Assembly: GCA_964540135.1 (NCBI GenBank)
Contig: CAZILK010000011.1
Span: 1 to 37,871 of the forward strand
DNA length: 37,871 nucleotides
Origin: CAZCAQ01 sp964540135
Lineage (GTDB): Bacteria; Patescibacteriota; WWE3; UBA101185; UBA10185
Reading direction: 5' to 3'
Below, in pieces: positions 23,389 through 29,797 of this stretch (positions are counted from its first letter, which is position 1; each line of letters starts with the position of its first letter). The notes beneath the pieces are model-generated. The model was not told the DNA's origin, did no database searches, and was given only the letters and a program-made list of their open reading frames with translations. Made by a program: the position numbers and the translations under genes.

Positions 23389-24135
23389 ATGATAGTTGAT
23401 TCTTACGACAAAGTCTTTAAAGATAAAGCACGAATACTAGTAGTGTTTTCACACCCTGATGACGCAGATTTTTTTGCAAGCGGTACCATTGCTCGTTTGG
23501 TTGAGGACCATAAGCTGGTCCGAGTTGTGAAAATGACATCAGGTAATAAGGGCTCAAAGCAAAATGAATATGATGAGAGAGGCCTTGCGCTTGAAAGAGA
23601 GAAAGAAGATGCTGTTTCAATGGGTATTCTTGGAATACTTCCTGAAAACAATATTTATTTAAGGTTAGGGGATGGGGAAGTTGAAGCTTCACTCGAGACA
23701 ATTAGCCTTGTAGTTAATCAGATTAGACTATTTAAACCAGACATTGTAATTACGCATAATCCTGAGGTAGTAGTGGTTGAGTTTGGACATGGTATGAGTC
23801 ATGTAAATCACAGAGATCATAGAAATACTGGTACTTCGGTAATTGATGCAATCTATCCCTACAGTAGAGACATATTGTTTTTCCCAGAGCAACTTGAGAA
23901 TCCTGAGGCCGCGTCTCATAAGGTCACTCAGTTTTTATTAACTGATTCATATAATCATCCGCAGGAGATTTTTGTTGATATTACAAATACATATTCAAAG
24001 AGGATTGATGCACTCAGATCACATACATCTCAATTTGGTGAGGTAGATATCGAAGCTGTGTCTGATTTTTATACTCATCAAGAAGGAAGCACTCAAAGAT
24101 GGGAGAGGTTTCGGTTTGTAAGCACAGCTTTTTAA
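23389..24135 (+). CDS. PIG-L (LmbE-like) deacetylase, copy 2
   Basis: A 248-aa paralogue of the 14261 protein, similar along its whole length: SHPDDAD (His22, Asp24, Asp25), TIARLVEDHKLVRVVKM, LRLGDGEVEASLETI, THNPEVVVVEFGHGMSHVNHRDHRNTG and a C-terminal RIDALRSHTSQF block. All catalytic and zinc positions seen in copy 1 are kept, so it should be an active N-deacetylase on a different or overlapping substrate. It lies downstream of purA behind its own promoter and overlaps the end of the convergent mscL gene by 4 nt. Confidence 0.9.
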   Translation: MIVDSYDKVFKDKARILVVFSHPDDADFFASGTIARLVEDHKLVRVVKMTSGNKGSKQNEYDERGLALEREKEDAVSMGILGILPENNIYLRLGDGEVEASLETISLVVNQIRLFKPDIVITHNPEVVVVEFGHGMSHVNHRDHRNTGTSVIDAIYPYSRDILFFPEQLENPEAASHKVTQFLLTDSYNHPQEIFVDITNTYSKRIDALRSHTSQFGEVDIEAVSDFYTHQEGSTQRWERFRFVSTAF

Positions 24136-24434
24136 GCTTTTTTCCGGTCAATTTTATCAAGCCCTAATTTCTTAACTCCGACATAAACAACAGCTGCAAT
24201 AACTGAAAAATCTATTAACACATTAATAAAGTGTCCGTACATTATTTCAGCCCCGCCTATCTTAAGTGTTGCTTTTTCAAATCCTCCGGCAATACCAAGT
24301 ACAAGCCCGAGAAGTGGGTTTAAAATATCTTGAATAAGTGAGTTAACTACTTTTGAGATTGCACCGCCAAGTAGGAACCCAACAGCAAGCCCGACGACAC
24401 CTTGCTCACGAACAAAGTTCAGAAAATTTTTCAT
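24132..24434 (-). CDS. mscL: Large-conductance mechanosensitive channel MscL (short form)
   Basis: A 100-aa protein. The N-terminal amphipathic helix and TM1 (NFVREQGVVGLAVGFLLGGAISKVVNSLIQDILNPLLGLVLG) contain the hydrophobic gate and the conserved Asn-Pro, and TM2 is FINVLIDFSVIAAVVYVGVKKL. It opens under membrane tension to release solutes during osmotic down-shock. Family members are usually about 130-150 aa; here the periplasmic loop and the C-terminal helix bundle are shortened. TAAAAT (24446-24441, minus strand) ends 6 nt before the ATG. Confidence 0.92.
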   Translation of the reverse strand: MKNFLNFVREQGVVGLAVGFLLGGAISKVVNSLIQDILNPLLGLVLGIAGGFEKATLKIGGAEIMYGHFINVLIDFSVIAAVVYVGVKKLGLDKIDRKKA

Positions 24435-24502
24435 ACTGCCATTTTACTACACGTTAGTGGTCGTAAAAAGACCTAACTCCGTTCATTCAGTTACTATACG
24501 TC

Positions 24503-27193
24503 CTACCTAACAGGTGTTATCACGATATTATCGATATAGGCTCTAGTCCCGTTTGGTACTCTAAAGCCAAAAGTCACTTTAGCGGCTTTAGCTGCGTTGA
24601 ATGAGCCCGAGGTGACTGTTGCTGTATATTGCCTGTATTCTTGAGACAACACAAAGGTCATTTTTGGCACCAGCCTTGTTTCAATAAGATTCATGTCGCG
24701 AATTTCAACAACAGCATTTCCAGGCATAGATGCTTTGGCAACAAATGATATTTTGTATGAAGTGTTAGGGCTTATCATTAAACCTTTTTGATGTATTGCA
24801 GGATATGTTCCAAGTGGCGAGCTTGAGACACTTATCATGAATACTTCGCCCTTTGCAATATCTGTTTGTCTTGCTCTTGATATGCTTGCTGCCGCATTTC
24901 CAAGTTGGCCTTTTGTAAAAGACCAATTGTTTGCAGTTGTGAATAATCCTAACGGACCTTCTTTAAAATTACCGTTAAGAATCAAATTTGCTTCCGGCTC
25001 TGCTTCTTCTAAAGGACAGCCAAGCCTTTCAGCGTCTGGGTTTGTTCCTGCAGGTGTACTTGGACACTCATCGTCTATATCCGCAACACCGTCTCCGTCA
25101 GTATCAGCAGGAGGCGTTACTATATCTAGCGGACATCCTGGTCTTGCAGGGTTTGGATTAGCACTAGCTGGTGTCTCAGGGCATTGATCGGTGTTATTCG
25201 GTACACCATCTCCGTCAGAATCAATTGGTGTGTTAGGTAATGGACATCCTGGTCTTGCAGGGTCTGGATTAGCTCCTGCTGCTCTATTTGGGCATTGATC
25301 TAGGCTGTTTGGTACACCATCTCCGTCAGTATCGGTTGGTGGTGTTACTACATCTAAAGGACATCCTGGTCTTGCAGGGTCTGGGTTTGCACCAGCGTGT
25401 GTATTTGGGCACACATCACTACTATTTGGTACGACGTCTCCATCGATATCTACGTCATCGCCACCGCCAGTTGGAGCACCACTCATAATTATTCTGTAAA
25501 GATTAGACCAGTTTTTAGGTGCACCGAATTCGTAGGCACCTGCGTCCAGTGCGTTTGCATTTCTGGGATTACCAAAGAAATCTTTATCTATCGTATTTCT
25601 TGCATTTGCAACAGCCTGGCCGGCATCTATTGCCGGTGAGCCACTTGCTATTGTGAAGCTTGAAGCATCAATAGTAGCTGGATTTAATACCTCGTTAGCA
25701 CTAACGCCTCTTTGAATAGCTGGGTTAATAACTCGAACTCCAGGTTTTGATACAGAACCTGCTTTAGATACTATATTATTTGAATAGGTAGCATTATTTG
25801 CGGAAGTGCCTGAAATTGACCCTCCTGTAGAATCAGCTAAGAATACATTGTTGGCAACAACTATGTTACTTACCGAGCCTGAGATGCTTAAAGAACCTCC
25901 GTTTTTACCTGCGTAGCCGTTACCAGATGGGTAGTTTCTTGGACTTACAACTGTGTTGTTTAAGATTTTAACATCGGTAAGATTGGCTCCTGTTTGAGCA
26001 GCAACTATAATACTTTCTGTACAACCAGCGACAATGTTGTTTGAAACAATAGTTCCGTAACCTTCACCGTGCTTAGCTGTAACGCCTTTTTCATTCCTAA
26101 CGGTTATGGCAGTACCGTAGCCTGTGGTGCTTCCAGGTTTAACCCCGTTTTCAACAAGCCACTTTACTCTATTACCTGTACAAAATAAGAAATTACCGTT
26201 TAGAGTTGTGTTAATTGAGCCGTTTGGGTAGAGGAATGCGTGGAAATTGTCCCAAAACATACTCTCAGATACAGTTACATTTGACGAATTCATATGTACA
26301 TCAAGACCTTCGCCAAAGTTTTGAAATACCAGTGATTTTTTAATCGAACCACCTTTAATCTTATTTACATGGATTGCACCTCCACCAATTTGTCCGTTTT
26401 CAGGCATAGCTCTTAAATTGTCATACACTGCTAAAAGTTCTAAGTCGTTTCTGATACCTGTTGTATTAGTATTACTAGCTACTTGAACCCCGGTATCCCA
26501 GTTGTGATAGCTTCTTAGCCCTTTAACATACATATAATTTGAGTCACTTAATGCAAAACCTCTTCCGGACGAACCTCTGACATCAATTCCTATGACATGC
26601 ATGTAGCTCGAGTCTGTTATTGAGAATAGTGTCTGGTTTGAACAAGTATCTCTGGCACATCTTCCGGCGTGTCCTCTCTCGGTATCGCAAATGTCCTTTA
26701 ATTTACAAGTTGGGTCCGGTAGTTTGTACTCGTCTCCATTGCTATTACCGCCTGAAATAATTGGCAAGCCTCCACCAACGTATCCTCCAACTTTAATAGG
26801 AGCTGCACTTGTACCGCGTTTTCCTTTTATTGTAACGACCTGTCTGTATTCTCCGCCTTTTATACAAACTGCTTCTCCTGCTTGGGCTGCATTAACCGCA
26901 TTTGAGATATCTTGCATTGGTGAGGTTTCAGATCGACCGTTATTTGAATTATTACCGTTTAGCGCAACAAATATGTCGCACTCAGCTTTTGTTATAGCAG
27001 CAATTTGCCCGTTTGGTGCCATTGCTCCTGCTACTGAACCTGCGGGTTCTCCAAAAAATGTTAACGATTTAAAACGGGAATTTCCTAAATAGTTTGTTGT
27101 TAAAGTTAATGTGAGAACTACAATTGCAACTGTTATACCTGTAAATAGTGCAAGTACATGGGCAAAGCCATTTGAATTAATATTTTTTTTCAT
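24503..27193 (-). CDS. Large surface protein: pilin-like N-terminus, beta-helix, thrombospondin type 3 repeats, C-terminal carbohydrate-binding-like domain
   Basis: An 896-aa exported protein. Residues about 8-36 (NGFAHVLALFTGITVAIVVL and following) form a hydrophobic helix with the GFAH start often seen in CPR pilin-like proteins. Residues about 70-555 are a right-handed parallel beta-helix with many Asn/Gly/Val turns and an AIDAGQAV-type end. Residues about 578-726 contain four thrombospondin type 3 units (DTDGDGVPNSLDQCPN, then GANPDPARPGCPL). Residues about 730-896 form a jelly-roll (NLILNGNF at the start, YIDNIVITPV at the end) like carbohydrate-binding module 4/9. It is probably a calcium-stabilised adhesin or polysaccharide-binding protein. 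A Shine-Dalgarno (GGAAGGA) lies 8 nt before the ATG. Confidence 0.82.
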   Translation of the reverse strand: MKKNINSNGFAHVLALFTGITVAIVVLTLTLTTNYLGNSRFKSLTFFGEPAGSVAGAMAPNGQIAAITKAECDIFVALNGNNSNNGRSETSPMQDISNAVNAAQAGEAVCIKGGEYRQVVTIKGKRGTSAAPIKVGGYVGGGLPIISGGNSNGDEYKLPDPTCKLKDICDTERGHAGRCARDTCSNQTLFSITDSSYMHVIGIDVRGSSGRGFALSDSNYMYVKGLRSYHNWDTGVQVASNTNTTGIRNDLELLAVYDNLRAMPENGQIGGGAIHVNKIKGGSIKKSLVFQNFGEGLDVHMNSSNVTVSESMFWDNFHAFLYPNGSINTTLNGNFLFCTGNRVKWLVENGVKPGSTTGYGTAITVRNEKGVTAKHGEGYGTIVSNNIVAGCTESIIVAAQTGANLTDVKILNNTVVSPRNYPSGNGYAGKNGGSLSISGSVSNIVVANNVFLADSTGGSISGTSANNATYSNNIVSKAGSVSKPGVRVINPAIQRGVSANEVLNPATIDASSFTIASGSPAIDAGQAVANARNTIDKDFFGNPRNANALDAGAYEFGAPKNWSNLYRIIMSGAPTGGGDDVDIDGDVVPNSSDVCPNTHAGANPDPARPGCPLDVVTPPTDTDGDGVPNSLDQCPNRAAGANPDPARPGCPLPNTPIDSDGDGVPNNTDQCPETPASANPNPARPGCPLDIVTPPADTDGDGVADIDDECPSTPAGTNPDAERLGCPLEEAEPEANLILNGNFKEGPLGLFTTANNWSFTKGQLGNAAASISRARQTDIAKGEVFMISVSSSPLGTYPAIHQKGLMISPNTSYKISFVAKASMPGNAVVEIRDMNLIETRLVPKMTFVLSQEYRQYTATVTSGSFNAAKAAKVTFGFRVPNGTRAYIDNIVITPVR
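25014..25459 (-). repeat. Tandem coding repeat of the thrombospondin type 3 units
   Basis: A block whose plus-strand text begins GGACATCCTGGTCTTGCAGG (first copy diverged) recurs at 25014, 25131, 25242 and 25359, a spacing of 117, 111 and 117 bp. Each unit encodes 37-39 residues with one calcium loop and two Cys. Central units are nearly identical at the DNA level, suggesting recent duplication or copy-number variation. Confidence 0.85.
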
Positions 27194-27308
27194 TGAGCAG
27201 TCCTTCCAATCAAATTAATTATATATTAATTTTGGCTTAAATTTCGCAAGTCGTCAACCTAACTACATGCTTTGTTTGGGGATAGACTTGATTTAGGGTT
27301 TTGGGAGA

Positions 27309-27371
27309 TAAAGAAAAGACCTCTTGCGAGGTCTTTTCTGGCACCTTGATGAGATAAATCTCATCAAAGTA
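27309..27371 (-). ncRNA. Candidate short RNA or attenuated leader of the surface protein gene
   Basis: A minus-strand transcript from the promoter at 27378-27406 would begin near 27371, fold a first hairpin (GATGAGA, TTTA, TCTCATC; 27365-27348) and then meet the terminator at 27339-27312, giving an RNA of about 60 nt. Read-through would give a leader of about 178 nt to the surface protein. Either a small RNA or a conditional leader would explain the layout. Exact ends are predicted only. Confidence 0.5.
27312..27339. terminator. Bidirectional terminator hairpin in a divergent intergenic region
   Basis: AGAAAAGACCTC, a 4-nt loop and GAGGTCTTTTCT form a perfect 12-bp inverted repeat, with U-rich tails in both directions. 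The flanking genes point away from it, so it does not close either one; it would terminate a short minus-strand RNA made from the promoter at 27378-27406. Confidence 0.78.
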
Positions 27372-27377
27372 AGAGTA

Positions 27378-27406
27378 TTTATACAAAATATATAAGATTC
27401 TGTCAA
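27378..27406 (-). promoter_or_regulatory. Strong promoter ahead of the candidate short RNA and surface protein
   Basis: TTGACA (27406-27401, minus strand), a 17-nt spacer and TATAAA (27383-27378), close to the consensus. Confidence 0.75.
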
Positions 27407-27419
27407 CACCTTTTTATTG

Positions 27420-27448
27420 TTGTAAATCCGAGTCTTTTTTGGTTAACT
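27420..27448 (+). promoter_or_regulatory. Promoter of the YbaK-like gene (leaderless)
   Basis: TTGTAA (27420-27425), a 17-nt spacer and TTAACT (27443-27448), ending 6 nt before the GTG start. Confidence 0.65.
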
Positions 27449-27454
27449 AATCCT

Positions 27455-27928
27455 GTGACTTATCATCCAAAAACTTACGAACTATTAAACAAGCTTCTTA
27501 GCGCTACAACATGGCTTGAGATATTTACCCATGAGCCAGTTACTACTAGTGTTGAAGCTAGTGAACTAAGACACGGCTACTCAATAACGCAAGGTGCTAA
27601 AGCATTAATTCTAAGGACAAATGGTAACTTTTTAATGGTTGTTGTGCCGGGCGATAAAAAGTTTTTAAATAGTAAATTGAAATCGTTACTTCACGTAAAA
27701 GAGGTAAGTTTTGCAACTCAAGAAGAGATAGCAGATTTAACAGAGGGTATTCTAATTGGTGGGGTACCGCCCTTTGGTAGTGCCTTTAACTTAAAAACTT
27801 ATCTGGATAAATCAGTTCTTGAAAACGAGAAGATTATTTTTAACTGTGGAGATAGGCAAGTCTCAGTTGCAATGTATTCACAAGAGTATATCGATTTTGA
27901 GCACCCGGAGATTTGCGATCTAACTTGA
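27455..27928 (+). CDS. YbaK/ProX-type aminoacyl-tRNA deacylase
   Basis: A 157-aa protein of the YbaK/EbsC family, which hydrolyses mischarged tRNA (for example Cys-tRNA-Pro or Ala-tRNA-Pro). Seen are HGYSITQGAKALILRTNGNFLMVVVPGDKKF (conserved Lys in GAKAL), the RELTEGILIGGVPPFG-like TEGILIGGVPPFGS loop that shapes the active site, and IFNCGDRQVSVAM. Which mischarged tRNA it edits cannot be told. Initiation is at GTG with the -10 ending 6 nt upstream. The next gene is convergent, one base away. Confidence 0.87.
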   Translation: MTYHPKTYELLNKLLSATTWLEIFTHEPVTTSVEASELRHGYSITQGAKALILRTNGNFLMVVVPGDKKFLNSKLKSLLHVKEVSFATQEEIADLTEGILIGGVPPFGSAFNLKTYLDKSVLENEKIIFNCGDRQVSVAMYSQEYIDFEHPEICDLT

Positions 27929-27929
27929 G

Positions 27930-29171
27930 CTAATAAAAAGTAACTGTTGTTAAGATGTCTTGAAAGATTGATTCAAATTCTCCTCTAAGTATTTCGGTTT
28001 TAGCAAAGAGAAATACTTTCTGGTTTGCTTCCGAATACACAATAACCAGATCTCCCCACCATGCTACATTTTTCAAAACTGTAGCGTCTTGACCTCCAAC
28101 TTTTATTGACTGCTCGACAACTTCTGGGTTTTTGCCGACAACAATCCTGTATTCCTCTATCAGAGCATTTTTTTGCTTGAGGATGTACTCGCTAAGTTGT
28201 TCTTTTGGCATACTGTCAATTTCAAATAACCCAAAACCATTAAACGCTCTACCTTTAGCAGTGTTTTGTCCGGACATACCAAGTACTATAACTTGATCTG
28301 TTTCGTAGCCTTCAAGTCTTATCGGCCCACTGATTTCACAGCACTTATCATCCATCTGAGGATGATTAAACATAAGTTTAAGTTTGTCTTTATCGCCAAA
28401 AGGTATCCATTGTTCGAATGGTACTGGAGCGATTGTGTTTGTGAGTCTCATATTGTTTAGCATTTTTTCTGTTGTTGCTAGGTATTTCTCGGAATAGCCT
28501 AAATTGCCTTGAGCAAACTGGGTTATCTCATACATATTTGTTTTTCTTTTCACAAATGTAATTTTGTATGATCCTCTACAGTTACTTACTCTAAATGAAG
28601 CAGACTCAAATCCTGATAAGATACCTCCGGTTGGTTCAGTAATTTGCGCTGTTGCCGGGCAGTTAAGTGTATAAAATTTAAGTTTTTCCTCAGCAGAAGT
28701 TATAGCTGTTTTGAGTTCAACATTTTTAATAACAATTGTTCTAAATAAAAACCCTTCTTTTAGATTTGTTTCGTTGACACTATAGATATCAGTGACTTTA
28801 TCTTTTGTGTAGAATGCCTGAAAGATTGAGGGCTCATCCTCAGAATAATCAGCTTCAGTAAAAACAGCATCACCTGGGTATTTTAAAAAGAACTCATATC
28901 TTTTATTGGTGTATTCTTTCCAATTAGCAACTTCATCATCAATTGGATATTTCTTTTCAGCCTTCTCCTCAACTGTAACTGGCTGTTGAGGGGTAAAGGT
29001 TATTTCTTTGCTTGATTTTATTGCAAGGCTGAGGCTTAAAGGTACTGCTATTAACAGAATTGCTATTATTAATAGTGTTTTTCTTGTAAATCTGTTTTTG
29101 GGGGAGGCTGTTTCCTGAACAGGCGCTCCGGCAGTAGGATTTTGTGAAACTTGTGGGGTAGGATTTTCCAT
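27930..29171 (-). CDS. Membrane-anchored exported protein with PsbP-like domain, unknown function
   Basis: A 413-aa protein. A 30-residue Pro/Gln-rich cytosolic start and one membrane helix (residues about 32-52: LLIIAILLIAVPLSLSLAI) precede an external region. Residues about 85-240 (WKEYTNKRYEFFLKYPGDAVF and following) resemble PsbP/MOG1-like domains common in CPR anchored proteins; residues about 240-413 form a second beta-rich domain with a Cys pair (DDKCCEISG). The role is unknown. TAGTAT (29183-29178, minus strand) ends 6 nt before the ATG, so the mRNA is probably leaderless. Confidence 0.68.
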   Translation of the reverse strand: MENPTPQVSQNPTAGAPVQETASPKNRFTRKTLLIIAILLIAVPLSLSLAIKSSKEITFTPQQPVTVEEKAEKKYPIDDEVANWKEYTNKRYEFFLKYPGDAVFTEADYSEDEPSIFQAFYTKDKVTDIYSVNETNLKEGFLFRTIVIKNVELKTAITSAEEKLKFYTLNCPATAQITEPTGGILSGFESASFRVSNCRGSYKITFVKRKTNMYEITQFAQGNLGYSEKYLATTEKMLNNMRLTNTIAPVPFEQWIPFGDKDKLKLMFNHPQMDDKCCEISGPIRLEGYETDQVIVLGMSGQNTAKGRAFNGFGLFEIDSMPKEQLSEYILKQKNALIEEYRIVVGKNPEVVEQSIKVGGQDATVLKNVAWWGDLVIVYSEANQKVFLFAKTEILRGEFESIFQDILTTVTFY

Positions 29172-29254
29172 TTACTAATACTATAGCAAATAGAAAGCCT
29201 GTTAGTACACCATTGCTTTATAGCGCCACTAAAGGTAATTCCAAGTGCTGTAAT

Positions 29255-29283
29255 TTGACTTTTAACATCCGGTTTGCTATATT
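29255..29283 (+). promoter_or_regulatory. Promoter of greA
   Basis: TTGACT (29255-29260), a 17-nt spacer and TATATT (29278-29283). It implies transcription from about 29290. Confidence 0.68.
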
Positions 29284-29289
29284 GCTTGG

Positions 29290-29454
29290 GTGCGCAATTA
29301 CTCAATAATTATTAAGTAAGCACGGTTGCAGCCAAACTCATCAAACTTCCCTAAGGGTACTTTTGTGAGTTAATTTGTTTTGCAGCAGTGTAGGGCACAA
29401 AGCTACCTGGTATCCACTTGGTAGTATTTATATATTTAAAAGAAAGAAAGCAAA
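29290..29454 (+). promoter_or_regulatory. Long structured 5' leader of greA
   Basis: About 165 nt lie between the predicted start of transcription and the greA ATG, unlike the leaderless neighbours. The clearest fold is AACTCA, a one-base bulge, CAAA, then CCCTAAGGG, closed by TTTG and TGAGTT (about 29333-29373). A second hairpin is CTACC to GGTAG near 29402-29424. No start or Shine-Dalgarno is buried in a clear way, and no known riboswitch is recognised. Confidence 0.45.
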
Positions 29455-29651
29455 ATGGCAGACAATGTGTATGTAACCCAGCACGGTTTAACAAAACTTA
29501 AAGACGAATTACGCGAGCTTATTGAAACTAAGCGCCCTGAGGTTGCCCAAAAGATCAAAACTGCCAGAGAATTCGGCGATATATCTGAAAATGCAGCTTA
29601 CGATTCTGCAAAACAAGAGCAAGCTTTTGTTGAGGGAAGAATAAACGAACT
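29455..29651 (+). CDS. greA: Transcript cleavage factor GreA (N-terminal part; rest lost in an assembly gap)
   Basis: Sixty-five residues are visible before the N run: YVTQHGLTKLKDELRELIETKRPEVAQKIKTA, then GDISENAAYDSAKQEQAFVEGRI. This is the GreA/GreB N-terminal coiled coil, whose acidic tip residues (D and E in GDISENAAYD) enter the secondary channel of stalled RNA polymerase and trigger cleavage of backtracked RNA. A normal GreA is about 157 aa, so the C-terminal domain lies in the gap. The frame that seems to continue after the gap to 29835 overlaps lysS and is an artefact. Confidence 0.9.
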
Positions 29652-29751
29652 NNNNNNNNNNNNNNNNNNNNNNNNNNNNNNNNNNNNNNNNNNNNNNNNN
29701 NNNNNNNNNNNNNNNNNNNNNNNNNNNNNNNNNNNNNNNNNNNNNNNNNNN
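29652..29751. other. Assembly gap (100 N)
   Basis: Exactly 100 undetermined bases, a nominal placeholder. It hides the greA C-terminus and possibly more; 46 known bases separate it from lysS. Confidence 0.98.
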
Positions 29752-29797
29752 GACTGGGTAGTTTCATTTAAAGATGTTTTGTGTACAATAACCTTAT

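Noticed and set aside
25014..25459. CRISPR array
   Set aside because: The repeats are 111-117 bp apart, contain no short repeat-spacer pattern and stay in frame as calcium-binding protein units.
25288..25639. Plus-strand open frames inside the surface protein gene
   Set aside because: They are antisense shadows of the repetitive calcium-binding region, with His/Leu-rich products and no start signals.
27293..27364. A 23-residue Arg/Lys-rich leader peptide within the short RNA
   Set aside because: The frame runs straight through the terminator hairpin, its ATG lies 13 nt after the -10 rather than 6-7, and it shows no run of one regulatory amino acid related to the downstream gene.
29290..29454. 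tRNA or known riboswitch in the greA leader
   Set aside because: No cloverleaf with a T-arm, no T-box TGG bulge and no recognised aptamer core could be found.
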